Positions 24,950 through 38,000 of a stretch of DNA of 64,000 nt are shown piece after piece. Position 1 is the stretch's first letter; each line of letters opens with the position of its first letter. The position numbers and the translations under genes are program-made. Source of the DNA: Enoplosus armatus (lineage: Eukaryota > Chordata > Actinopteri > Centrarchiformes > Enoplosidae); NCBI RefSeq assembly GCF_043641665.1, contig NC_092191.1, forward strand, positions 23,450,581 to 23,514,580, in the 5' to 3' direction. A model generated the notes under the pieces. The model made no database searches, was not told the origin of the DNA, and was given only the letters and a program-made list of their open reading frames with translations.

Positions 24950-25392
24950 CACAACGGAGCGCCACGGGAAATCATTCCTGCCTGTGGCCATCAAACTGTT
25001 CAGCTCCTCCCTCTGAGTGTCAGACACTCAGGAGAAACAGGCTGACTCTGGACCTGCTTCACCTGCCATAAACTACTACCTCATTATTTATTCTCTACTC
25101 TCTATTTATATTTCACCAGTGCAATACATATATATATATACTCAGCAATGCAATACATATATATACATATATATATATACTCAGCATTGCAATACATATA
25201 TACATACTCAGCATTGCAATACATATATATACATACTCAGCATTGCATTACATATATATATACTCAGCATTGCAATACATATATATACATACTCAGCATT
25301 GCAATACATATAGATATACTCAGCATTGCAATACATATATACATACTCAGCAGTGCAATACTTCATACGATCAATGAAGTATTTCTGATTCT
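24950..25392 (+). mobile_element. LINE 3' end with expanded tandem array
   Basis: The plus strand encodes the LINE C-terminus-like ERHGKSFLPVAIKLFSSSL, followed by a 3' UTR that ends in a GAAGTATTTCTGATTCTGAT tail. The UTR contains a local tandem expansion (25111-25356). Confidence 0.65.
25111..25356 (+). repeat. minisatellite, about nine units of 24-40 bp
   Basis: Units read ACTCAGCATTGCAATACATA plus a variable AT stretch. Unit length varies because of the embedded AT microsatellite. Confidence 0.9.
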
Positions 25393-27842
25393 GATTTCCA
25401 CCATAATGATGAGCATCTTACCCCATCTAGTGGCCACTCAGTATTAGGCCGTCACCCACTGGTGCATATCATCAATGTACAGATAGAAACACACAGGCCT
25501 GTATCTTGTGGCGGATAGATGTACGTAGGTGAAACTGTACTACTGTACTAAAGGTGTTTGCTGTCAGTTTTATGGGACAATGCAGAGGTTGTTATTGGCT
25601 CTATCAAAGAAATGGTCCCGGTGAAGACTTTCTACAGTAAGGTCTGTGGAGTAATGGGGACACTGGTTTTGGAAAGAAATGGGGGTGTTTTTTTTGTTGG
25701 TTTTTGCTACATTTTTTTATATTTTGAGCAGTAAAGTGGGGGAGACACATATCTTAAAACTTTGGCTCGTAAAACCAAAACTACCTACATGGATAGATAG
25801 CATGAGGGGTACGTGAGAGAAACATGTTCTGGTTCATTTTTTTTGTGATTTGGGTGAACCTATCGTCTATAACGAGCCAGAGCTTGACTGGGAATTTTGT
25901 GGTACATGTAAGTTTTTTATAACTTTTTAAATGATTTGTGTACCATGGCATTTTCAGATATGCACAGCAAATAAATGTATAGGCCGTGGCCTTGGTTGTC
26001 AAATTGTGGCGAGTCAATTGATACCAGATCAATTATTTGATTGCGTCTGTGTGAGCATGCAGCTAACAATTCTAAGCTGGTCTTAGTGCTGAATTCATAG
26101 ATACACTCCGCCATTATTTGATTGTGTTCCATAGACTTTGATCCAGTTGTTTAATGTATCATACATAATTCTGTCTGGAACAAGATTTTTAAAAAGCCCT
26201 GATAGATAAATGAGTTGTAAAACTATCTATACCAACAGTATACATATAAACTGACGGGGGTTTCCCTGAACTAATATAAGGTACAAAATTAAGTGGAATG
26301 TACTTGCTCAAGGAGTATTATTCACTCATTGTACAGTTTATAATGTAAGCATAATGTCTTATGAGCCTCTGGAGGAACTTTTTCAGGTCAAGAGAAAACA
26401 ACCCTGATGATGTCATAGTGATGTCACCAGGGTCTACCTCAGTTTGGGACAACATGTTTATAACGGAGAGCCTGTGTGTGGACTTTACAAGGCGGAGAGG
26501 GTCTAATGGGAACATTCTGTTGAGTTGCATTGTGTGTTCAATTGTGGTAATTCCCTTTTTGGCACAATAGGTGGTATGTGGAGCATGGGGGAGGGGGGGG
26601 GCACAGATAGGTGAAGCAGTAATCACAGAGCAGGTGTGTTTTGACCATCAGTCAAAGTAAGCCATTAGTTTGTTTGTTGGCATGCAAGTCATTAATTGAT
26701 GATGTGCAAATGAATACACTTGAGTACGGCTCCACGGACGTTTGGGAATGTGACTTATTAACCAACACGCCACGCAAAGGCCTCCCCCCGATTAAGGCAA
26801 GTACCGGGTACAGCAGGTACCCCCCAGTGGCTTGTAGGTTTGTGTAGTTTTTGTCAAGTCAAGTAAACACCTGCTCTGCAAATGACTGACAATTACTTCA
26901 CATACCACCTACTGTGCAAAAAGGGAACTGCCACAAGTGAACACAGACTACTTCATATATACACACACATACATACTAATGAACACAATGCAAAAAGGGC
27001 TCCAACACAATGTGTGATAGGCTACAGGGGACGTGGAAGTTGCTCTGTCGGCCCTTATTATTTGCCACAACGTCCGTGGAGATCAAACAAACCTAAACTC
27101 TGGTTTGTTCATACACACCTGTAATAGCATGGTGGCATTTGCACGTTATAGTTTGTTTCTATGTTCCTTTTTTTTTTTTTTTTTTTGTTAAAGATTATAA
27201 TAAGAGCTCAGATCTTCTCTTCCTCACGCTGTACACTGGTGGAAGAGAAGCTGCAGTACTCAGGATGCATCACCAGAGGGTAGTACAACAGCAGAAGATG
27301 GGGGCAGACTGCAGGCCCGCAGGCTTCCACCGCGGAAGTATTAGATTAAGGCTTCGACAAAAAGAGATCCCAACAGGCTGAATTAGCTCTCTGGTAGGCT
27401 GTCGAAGTTATTAATCAAATAGAAATGAGTCATGTACACAGAAGTGGACAGAACAGAGCCGCAGTCGGCATATTCGCATTGCTGATGAGTACTTCTTTAA
27501 CGTCCTTGAGAATTGCCTTTCCACAACATTATATACTAATTCAACACATAGATGATATATAACTATAATTGAATATTATGATATTAAATCAAGCTAAATA
27601 TGTGGTGGTTTGTAAAGACGAATTCAGTCTCTTTTTTTTTGTCACTATATTTATGTAGTCTGACATTTGTCCTGTATAATTTTGTATTAATAACAAGCAT
27701 AAAGCCATAAGCCATTTGTCGTTGTAAGTAAAGTTTGAAGTTTCAACACATAGAATAAAAAAGATAAAGTTCCTTCAGCAAAATTGGTTGCAATGAAATT
27801 CAAACACAATAGCATTTTTCGTATATGTACTTTATGTTCAGC

Positions 27843-27873
<31 letters not shown>

Positions 27874-30800
27874 ACACAGAAGCATTTTATAAAAAACAAT
27901 GTAACAATATTTCCAAATCAGGTGATGACATATTTAATTTGAGGCTGATGCGAAGCCTGGAACGAGGCTATGCTGGGAAAGGGTTCATCGGCAGGGTCGG
28001 GCCTCTTCTTATGGCTTATAAACAAAGAGCTGGGCATGACTTGAAACGCTGCCGAGCTACCTGAACATCTGTGCTGATTATCTGATCTGCCCTCAGATCA
28101 GCTCGTCCTGCACCTTCCGGGGGGGGGGGGGGGGGTAACGACGGCACAAGCCCTTTTTTTCTTTTTCCTATAGGCAGATGTCAAAACAAGGAAAGCTGAT
28201 CACTGGAGAAGACGGGGTCGCTCTTCGTTCTTAGACTCTTGGTATAAATCTTCAGGACTCTAATTTTCTAATTTATCGTCCTCATCTGACTGAGCAGGTG
28301 TCACCCACGTGGACGTCTCTAAGATGACATTTAGAAAACTTCAGTGTCCTCGATTAGGGGGATTTTGTTGCAGCTCGCCCGCATGAAAACAAAGCAGAAG
28401 CACGTTGATCTGCTGAATTAAAAAAACACACAAAAACACTGGCCCATGTTAAATTCACAACAGGACAGGAATGGTGGTACTGATAGTTCATTTTCTTATT
28501 TTGTATTATCATCTGTGCAGCCTGTAGGCCTGTATAGGTCTGTGGTAGTCAATACTCACTTTATATCGGCCCCCATGGTGTTTTAGGACACTTTTATGGT
28601 ATTATTTCAATAATATTCTTTAAATATCCCTCTGGACAAATCACTTACTATAAGTGCTTTGTTAATCTGTGATATCCTCGTTATCCATTATAAGCCCTGG
28701 ATTGATGAATGAGGAATTGATGTTGAGACTCCATTACACAAGCAAATATTTGTTGACAATAGATTCAGTGGCTATAGAATAAGAGAATATAGCCATGTGA
28801 AGGATTGCTGTATTACAGGCAACCTAATCCTGACAATGCTGTTTTTATACAATTCATCTCTGACCAGCCAAAACCATGTATCTCACAATGTGACGAAAAT
28901 TTTCAGGAAACTGAAGGGTTAAATACAATTCTATAGGTTCTTTTCTTAGCTCATGATGCACACAGGTTTTCACAGGACAGAAAAGGTATGTAAAATCAAA
29001 GCACACACACCAGTTAAGTAGCGTCAGACTGAGGAGAGAACATGTGTTTTTTATGTCCTTTTATTCGCAAACACATCACTTGGTAACATTCTGGTGACGG
29101 ATTCAGAGCTGTGTCTTTTACGATGAGTTGGCCTGTACAAACCCACAAACCAGGCCCCACACACACACACACACACACGCACAAGTCAGCAGCAACATGC
29201 TTTCTGTATCACCATCACAAGCGATTCTCCTCCAGATACCAGTCCCTGACCAGACTTCTAACGCCTAACCAACGCTCCCATTCAACCCACACCTGGTCAA
29301 GTTTGAAAACATGACTAGGGGGTTTTAATTAGATGCAATTAGAGATGTCGACCATGCTGGAGGATGCACACCCCCCCCCCCCCCCATCCCCACCACCCCC
29401 TGCTTTTTAGACTGGAGGAAAAAAAAAAGATGTGCTAATTAGGCCGGAGACTACTTTTATTCGTGTGACCCGTGGAGACCCCGCGCAAGCTGTTTAACGT
29501 CACCGCTCCGACAATTAAAACGGGAATTCATGTGAATGAGCATGTGTGTGTTGACATAAACAGACACCATTATATTCACTGCGGTGGGATGAGGTGTCTA
29601 TGAGCCCTGAATGGCCTGCGTTGAATGGACCAACAGCAACAGGTGACCAGCAAGAGGAGGCGGTGGATGGAACTACTGCGCAGCCTAGTTCATGTGTAGT
29701 CCTTATATGTGTTATACGTTGATTTACACGAGAGTGGCACACAGCAGTGAGCATGTGGGCATTTTGTCTTTGAAAACACACCAAAATTTGGCTGAGGTTC
29801 TGTCTTTCTAGGAAACCTCTCTACAAAAACTTCCTTTCTCGGTCCAAACTTCTTACTAGCGCTCTCTATAACAATTAAAATATCCCTATATTTGGCCAGG
29901 GGACCTAACAAAGCCCACAGAACCCCCTCAAGGACTCCTAGCAGACCCCCACAATGGCCACCAGCGCTTTAAAAAAAAAAGAAAAAAAAGACATTCAGAA
30001 TTCTTCTTCCTGTGACAAATTAGCTATAAACACTTTTCATACAGCCCAATTTAATATGCCATTTGTGTCACTTTGTGACCAAACTGGCCATCACACGAAT
30101 GAATCATTTTCTTGGCAGCTGCTGCAGTTTCTTTTTTTTTTTTTCTTCTTCCAAAGCCCGTAGGCACCCTGCTGTCATAGCCTACCATCCTCTGGAGGGA
30201 GAAAAAAAAAAAAAAAAGAAAAGAAAAAGAAAGGAATGATGGTCCTATTATAGCCTCAGATGTGAGAGGAGAGTGTCCAGGAGGAAGGCTGGTGCTCAGC
30301 TTCATTGGCTGAAAGCTGCACCTTTTTTTTTTTTTCTTTTTTTTTTTTTTAGGATTTAGCGTCTTAAAATGTGCCCCCCTCCCTTTTTTTTGACAGGCCT
30401 GAATGGGGTTTTCTTTTTTTTTTTTAACGTTCTTTCAATATGTTCCTTGAGGCTTCTGGCTCAAACCGTTTCCCCTTCCGGGCCTGCTAGTCCTGCTCCC
30501 GTCTAGGATTCATGGGAATATTATTTGTTGTGATCGTTGCACTTTTGTGGGTGAAAAGACTCTCTCTGAGTTTTCTGAAGGAGAACTGGATTTAGCCAAC
30601 AGACCACGAGATCCGGATAGCAGTGTGACTTGACCTAACCTACAGTAATGGTAACACCAGATTACATGTTTACAAGCATTGATATTTAAAGGATATGATG
30701 AAGGGATATGTGTGCTCAAATGGGGGAAGGGGGGGGGGGGGTCATTTTATATTTTACATTGCTTGTTTTGCCTGTCCATTCAGACCTCACTATCCATTGA

Positions 30801-31799
30801 TTGTATCATATTTATGTATTCTATCAAGCCAAATGAAGCTCGCTCATCGTGGTTATGCATCAGACATGATCATGTGTCTCACTCTAATTCAATTCAGAGC
30901 ACCTGCATTTTGAGAGGAAATCTGTCAGTCGGGGGTTGATATGAAAGTCACTCTGAGCAGCTTGGATCCATCCATCCTCAGGATTGTTTTTTTTGTTTGT
31001 TTTTTTTTATTCCTATAAAAAATTAGTAATGTGTGGTGACATCAAACATGGCTACATGATGCCAAGAGCTTACGAGGATGCAGACTTTCTCCCCGTAATG
31101 CTCATTTCCCCTCTGTGTGGCAGATACCATGTGTCACTCCAGAAGCTCAGATGAAAGCCCCCCCCCCCCCTCCTCCTGCCTGGACTTCCTGTCCTGGAGC
31201 AAACTCAACCCTCTAGCTGGGGTTTGACCCCGGGGTGACCCTGGAGCCGGCTGGAGGAGCCTCCTGAGCCGGGCGGGGGGGGGGGGGGGTGGCTTCTAAT
31301 CACAGCGCAGTCTTGAATTACGCTGTATGTAGGGAACTAAAAAAAACAAACAATCAGTCGTTTATTTATGTTATTATTATGTGGCAAAATGCACCTTCAT
31401 TTTGGGAATGAACGAAATTAAAGCTATTACAGAATAGACACTTCAGAAATAAACAGAAGGCTAAATGATGTATACATTTTCAAAAATCGGGGTAGAAGTG
31501 ACTTTAACCCCCATGAAGAAGCTATTATATGAACTTAATTTGACTCTACTATGATATCATGACATTGGAAATATAAAATATAAAACGCCCCGCTGTAGGG
31601 ATGCGCACGCACCCATTATTCGTTTTATAGGCCTGCTTCATTTTTTTGTACATTTTTTATCCCGATGTCTTTTGTATTCATTTTTAGAATCTGAAATAAC
31701 GCTCCACGTGTGCTGTGTGACAGAATGTAGCTCGAAACACAAGGTTTCATCATAAGTCATGGATGATAATCATTAAGAGACAGACCAAATACACACACG

Positions 31800-31800
31800 G

Positions 31801-31862
<62 letters not shown>

Positions 31863-31890
31863 CATATGCTCATTGAAAAAAGGTGAATTG

Positions 31891-31957
<67 letters not shown>

Positions 31958-31992
31958 ATTTGCAATTCACCTTTTTTCAATGAGCATATGTT
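31800..31992. repeat. AT microsatellite with a 33-bp near-perfect inverted repeat
   Basis: The arms 31861-31893 and 31960-31992 differ at one base and enclose a 66-bp loop of AT units and TGTGTGTAT. A further (AT)n lies at 31805-31860. Could extrude as a cruciform; it may be a MITE-like hairpin. Confidence 0.9.
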
Positions 31993-32546
31993 TTCACATT
32001 TTCTATCAGGCCTACTGTGATTAAACTTATTTCAAGAATTAGGATATTAAGGGGAAAAAAAGGGGAGAAAAAAAATCAATGTGGACTCGCGGAATACACC
32101 AGACTGGCCAGGGGGGAAAAAATGCACAATTTGGAGAAAAAATAAATAAATAATCAAAAGCTGCTGATAAATTCTGCAGAGTCTGAGACTGAGGCAGAAT
32201 TTGGGGGGGGGGGGGGGCGCATGGCGATCCACTGTAAGAGGCAGCGACGTGTGTGTGTGTGTGTGTGTGTTTTTACGTTGACAATCTGCAGAGTTCAACC
32301 ATAAACGACATTCTGTCTTCGTGAAGGAGACCCCCCCTTGACTCACTGATCCTGCGTCAGCTGCGTTCACGTTTAATGTGAATCTCACCTCCCGGCCGCC
32401 GCTGCTGCTGCTGCCGCTGCGCCCTCACAAACACATCCGCACGGAACTATATTCTTAATGTAAAAGCTATGTATAAGTGCATCAATTAGTGTTATTTATT
32501 TTATTTATTTATATTCTATAAGTCGCATGAAAAGAAGTCAGTCCAG

Positions 32547-32572
32547 CCCCCCCCCCCCCCCCCCCCCCCCCC
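32547..32572 (+). repeat. poly(C) run of 26
   Basis: Longest homopolymer in the window; intergenic. Confidence 0.9.
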
Positions 32573-32864
32573 AATTATTCAACCTTTTTAAAGAAATGAA
32601 AGTGGTACGTTTCAAAATAAAAGAGTAAGTTGACTTTTTTTGTTGTTGAAAAAAATGAAAAGATTGTAAACCAAAAAAAAAAAAGAAAAGATAAAAGACG
32701 AGTTTCATTTATTTCTGAATTCAAATGTGCAGGAGCCCACAGGAGTCGGCCCCCAATAAGCAAACAATAAGAGCCCATGCTCTCCTCTCGGCTGCCACTG
32801 GTGTTGTTGGGTGAGAGAGAACTGTCCATTATCTCTCCAACGGGATTTGTCAAGTCAAGAGTTC

Positions 32865-32866
<2 letters not shown>

Positions 32867-32912
<46 letters not shown>
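32867..32912 (+). repeat. (GT)n microsatellite, 23 units
   Basis: Uninterrupted TG dinucleotides in the intergenic spacer. Confidence 0.95.
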
Positions 32913-32913
<1 letters not shown>

Positions 32914-33037
32914 CGGCCTCCTCTTCGGGTGATTAAGGTCACAAACAGGTTCAAGGGTCCAGCTCGTGTATTTCCACAGCGAGAGTTTCGGTAAATCACG
33001 CAGAAATCCCCTTTTTTTTCCTATGGCTTGGCGCAAA

Positions 33038-33059
33038 ATTATTATTATTATTATCATCA

Positions 33060-33090
<31 letters not shown>

Positions 33091-33093
33091 TAT
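33038..33093 (+). repeat. (ATT)n microsatellite with interruptions
   Basis: ATT units interrupted by ATCATC and ACT. Confidence 0.9.
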
Positions 33094-33305
33094 CCTCGCG
33101 CCTGCCCTTTCAAAATAAAGCTTCTGCAGTAACAACGCTTTGAATTATACAACTTTCTCGCGCCATTGTGTTCTTGTGTATTTTTTGTTTTTTTTGTGTT
33201 GACAAATACGTATAAAGTTAGCAATTCAGCCGGCCATACATGTGGCCTTGGGGGTGCAGTGGCGAGACCGAATGTTTGTTTGTCCAATTCACAGCCTTGC
33301 AAGTT

Positions 33306-33327
33306 GGGGGGGGGGGGGGGGGGGGGG
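33306..33327 (+). repeat. poly(G) run of 22
   Basis: Homopolymer in the spacer 1.5 kb upstream of eno4. Confidence 0.9.
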
Positions 33328-34804
33328 TTAAGGCCTCACAAATAATAATGCAACCTCAGAGTGAGTGCGCATGTGCAGTGTAGTGGGGGCTCGTTGGTGG
33401 ACGATCAATTAGGTCTTGATTGCCAATAACAAGTTTAACAATCATGAAAGGAGTGACCCACCATACCCATTGCTGTCAGGAAAAGTGTGCATGAGACATA
33501 CAGTATTTACACATATGTAAAAAAAAAAAATATATATATATATGTATATATATATATTAAAACGTAACACATTTGGACAGCTACAGGTCAATAAAAGGTC
33601 AAATATTGGCCTGTAAAGCCTGATATTGCTCCAAAACCTACAAGAGTCGCACAATTCTCTATTTTAGCCTTAAACATCACTTCATAGCTAAATTAATTTG
33701 TGACAGCATATAATTATTATTTTTGTTTGTTTGTTTGTTTGTTTTTTTAAATGGTAACTTTTTAATTTCTCTAGTCAATTCTTTATTATACATTTAAGAA
33801 AAAAAGTAAACAAAATAAACAAGGAGACAAAACAAACTCTTTCCCACTTAAGCTATCTCCACACCCATATATCCTCATTGAATGTCTTTCATTAAAAGTT
33901 TTAATGAAAGTTACTTCATCCTTCTTCATATATCACAGATACTCATGTAATCATACATACATCTCATATATACACACACTGTATACATTTTAGAAACTAT
34001 TTTAGAAGTAATTCCTTTTATTTAGTAACTCTACACAACGGGTTGAGTTGATATCTCGATACAGCAAAGAGCCATTCTTTTATTGCTGAAGAGCGTGGTG
34101 GTTTCCAGCCACAGTCCGCCACATCCATCTTGGCCGCAGCGAGACCACCAGCTGGGGGACGATGACCTCATCTTATGCACAACTCCAGTGCTGAGGTATC
34201 ATTGAGAGGTAGCACGGGCTTGTGGTCGAAAAAGGCTGGAGAAATGGCAGAGCAGAAAATGTTTAACCTCTGGGGCAGAGGTCCCAAATGATGTGAAGAA
34301 ATGTGGCAATAACATTGTCATACACTAAATTTGATTTGGCTTCTGAGGAGAAATACAAGGCCCATGAGTATGTTTGTAGTGTATCATTTGTTGGCTTGGA
34401 CATATATATATATATATGTATATTTAATATATAAATCCTGTTAATCGCAAAACAGCTAGCATATCAGCTTCCATTGCTTTCTTAGAGTTATACTGGCTAT
34501 AGCTTTGCATTTGCATCACACATCTCCTCACTGTTGATGAGGGGCAGTTGCCACTTATAGCGCCATGACAAAGTTTGACTTTGCAGTGCTGTACAAAGTG
34601 GGTCACATACAGAACGTGGGAGGGAACATTCCGCAACTTGGCCGCCGTTTAATAAACACATTGAATGGATAAAGGCATTACCCATCGTGGATATTCCGTT
34701 TTTGTTAATGGGATGGCAAATAGGCAACATGGAATGAAGGGAGGAAGCGGTGCGCGCCACGTCACTGTGGTTTCCAAGGGCTCCCGCTGTCACTTGAACG
34801 GATT

Positions 34805-34818
34805 GTTTCCATGGTTAC
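34805..34818. promoter_or_regulatory. X-box-like palindrome upstream of the eno4 ATG
   Basis: GTTTCCATGGTTAC lies 38 bp before the start codon. It resembles RFX X-boxes, with one or two mismatches depending on the consensus used. RFX factors commonly control cilium and flagellum genes, which would suit eno4. Position relative to the transcription start is unknown. Confidence 0.25.
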
Positions 34819-34856
34819 AGACAACACAAAGGCGAGACTACGAGAGAGTGAGGACA

Positions 34857-35024
34857 ATGTCTTACCAAGGGTTTACCGGCCTTCTTTCTAAGGAGGAGCG
34901 GGACTTCGGCGACATGAGAAACGCCGCTGCAGAGTTTTACCGAGTTAACAGAATCCCCCAGGAGATAGAGAGGGCTCTGAACGAGATCTTCTTCCACGGG
35001 CCCGGAGACGTTCACGGTTACCTG
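34857..35024 (+). CDS. eno4: eno4 coding exon 1
   Basis: 168 nt, 56 codons, donor GTAGGA. Starts MSYQGFTGLLSKEERDFGDM and ends GPGDVHGYL, like human ENO4 ...PADVYGHL. I chose this ATG because the distance to the conserved FYRVNRIP matches the human protein. An in-frame ATG at 34665 would add 64 non-conserved residues. Confidence 0.9.
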
Positions 35025-38000
35025 GTAGGAGGTCTGTGTGCTGCGCGTGAAGTTATGCTAATGCTAACTTCAATTCATCTACATTGCCGACAGCAACGTT
35101 TAACACCAGGTTAGGTTGGTTAGCCGGATACTTTGCTAGTTAACTAGCTATTGCACTTGTACCTGGCATTTACCTGATTTAAGAATGTTCCTATGTATTG
35201 AAATGGGCATGAACCGTCAAGTGAAATAAAACAAATTGGCAAAGTGGCTTTCTGACATTACTTCAAATTATTGTTCTCTCTGTTTTCCGTCATGCTAATG
35301 CTAGCTTCATTTCCACATTACCGACAGCAACGTTTAATACCAGGTTAGGTTGGTTAGCCGGATACTTTGCTAGCTAACTAGCTACTGTACTCGTACCTGA
35401 TAATAACTACTCATATTCACTGAAATGGGCATGAACCCTCAAATAAAATAAAACAAATTGGCTTTCTAACATTACTTCAAATTATTGTTCTCTCTGTTTT
35501 CCATCATGGTTAACTTACACACTATATTTTCCACCCTACATCAACTTGCACTACACCACCTAATTTAGCTAGCTTAATTAGTTAATTAGCTTTTGGGGGG
35601 AGTTTTCCTTGTGGTGTTGGATACTGTACACCAGTGGTTCACAACCTTTTTCTGAAGGGACCCCTATTTTTGTATATATGCATTGTATATACACTGACGA
35701 CCCCCACTGCCCCCCACCCACATACAATTACCAAAAAAGGGGGGAAAAGTAGCCTACCTCTTTTGAAATATCTTTATGTATATTTCATTATATTAATAGC
35801 AAAACAACAATAACAGCACATAACAGTTAACTGTACAATTAACCTAAATAGTGAACTTAATACCTACAGAAAGTTTGTGTAAAACTGAAACTGAAAAGAA
35901 ATTAATTAAATACATGTATATTATATTCTATACATGTATATTATAGTCTAAATTACTAATTTATATTTTTAGGTGCTTGCTAATCAAGAGCGTGAGTTCT
36001 GAAACCAGCCTGTAATGATGACAATAAGGCTCAAAGGCTGAAGGAATCAAATAACTTCAGGAGTTCAGGAGAAAATATACCTCATAATTTTTTTTTTTTT
36101 TTACCATTAACTGTCACTTTAGGCAAATCACTTTACAAACCTCTCTGCACCACCAATGATCAGTCAACTGAAGGGAAAGGAGGTTTACGATGCGAGAGGA
36201 CATCTATCCACTGAGGCGGAGGTCTTCTGCATCGTCTGCAACAAGGAGAAGGTAAACCTCATGAGTCAAATTTTGCCCTTTTGCCAACAGACACAACCTT
36301 TCCTCGTAAAAATCAGCTCACGATTACAATATCGTTTTCTAAACTGCTTGGACTTCTGACAATTTCTCATGTGGCAGATTATGAATATTCAGGTCAGTGT
36401 ATGCGTTAAGCGTAACGATTTAACAGATGAAGGTCTAACAAAGGAGATGTGATTCATTAGTGATCTGCTGATGGTTTGAGATGACAGCGAGGGGGCCTCT
36501 TCAAACATGCAGTAGGCTCCTGATGTGAAGAGGCAGCCAGGGGGCAGGAAGCGAGCAAAGAAGGTAGCAATCAGAAGACAGAACATGACCCCTGACCCTT
36601 GTCATTTCACTTTTTACATTATCACAACAGCCAGAAAGATGAGATGTGACACCATGAGCAGAGGTTACTGAGGACACACACCTAGGGCGTAGCCAATAGG
36701 CACGCATCAACGTTATGATCTTTAGCTGTGAGCTCGGAACTACCCACAAAGACCTAACAGAGGATTTCAGGCAGCACTCAGGCTTATATGTGGTTAGCAG
36801 GTCAGAAATATAGTCAGTAACAGATCCCATACAGTATGTACCTTAAAGATGATCATTAAAATCTTAACACCTACTCTGAAAGATACAGGCAACCAGTGTA
36901 GAGATGCTTGGGGTTATATGCATTCTTCTCTTGGATCTTGTGAGTAGTTTTGCTGCAGTATTCTCAACCAGTTGAAGCTTGTAAAGGTTGTATTGACAGG
37001 AGTGTAGAGAGTTTCAGTAATCCAATTTACATGTAATAAAAGCATGGATTACAGTTTTGCTTTGTCTATAAAAAATGTTTCGAAATGTCACACTGCTTAC
37101 TGCAGGTCATGTGGTAGGTGACTGTGTCAGTAGTGCAGTATCTGGAAAAAACTATGCTAATGCTAATATGCTTCAGCACAAACATGCACCTAGTGTCCTG
37201 TTTGGATTTGTTTCTGGAGCACACATGCATGTACTGTATTTGTGTGGAAGTTGGGAGGATGTTGCTGCTGCTAGTCAACCATGTCATTCATAACAACTGT
37301 AACGATTTTGTGGCAGATTGCTTGTTGTTATCCTTTTGAAGATGCTTTTCCCCTCTTTTGGTGTTCAGAGCATGTCCTCGGCTGCCGTCTCCAGCCACTT
37401 TGGGCCTAAGGAGACTTCACTGGACGGGAAAGCAAAGAGTCAGGTGAGGGCTGACCATGTGATGACTGCTGTCCAGTGGATCAATGAACCCCTGAACAAC
37501 ATGCTGAAGGGCCAAAATCCCTGTGACCAATCAGAAGTCGACCAAATACTCAGGTAGTGTTCGACTGTTCTATTCAAGTTACTGTGGAGGGTTGTAAATG
37601 CTGCTGGAGAAATGTTTACATCCTGAATAATAAGAATAATACATTCTGGAGGAAACCAAATACATTCTTTTTGCATTAGGATCCAATGGGGTCACGCGTA
37701 GTTATCTGTGTGTTGACATCCTGGAGTGGGGTCATGCAGAGGTTAATGCTTTGCACTTGTTTGCATATTGTCACAGCCTATCACGTCATCCCGATGCACT
37801 GAGCTCCTCTTATTGGTTGCTTTTGCATCACGTCTCATGACCTACTAGAAAAGCTTAATGGGCTACTATGCATCAGTATGGCTGGGGGGGTGGACAATTT
37901 ATATTGTATTTCCTGTGTTACGTCCCACCCTTTGGTGTCTCCTAATGGGACTAACAAAAACACCGACCCAATCAACCACGGTGAGACACCTTTAAAATAT

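Larger units (their letters stand above)
20442..34856. other. hspa12a-eno4 head-to-head intergenic spacer (14.4 kb)
   Basis: Contains the presumed promoters of both genes, a Gypsy-like LTR and leader, a tandem array in a LINE tail, an AT palindrome, and long C/G and T runs. No convincing coding exon was found on either strand. A strong minus-strand donor, TCTGG|GTAAGTACTT, at 21090/21091 could belong to an upstream noncoding hspa12a exon. Confidence 0.6.

Noticed and set aside
26318..26626. 102-codon minus-strand frame
   Set aside because: No recognised domain; overlaps a repeat-like palindrome with GATGTCATAGTGATGTCA. No splice or codon support.
34665..34856. In-frame N-terminal extension of eno4 (64 residues)
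   Set aside because: The residues are not conserved with ENO4 as I remember it, and the inner ATG gives the expected distance to the first conserved block.
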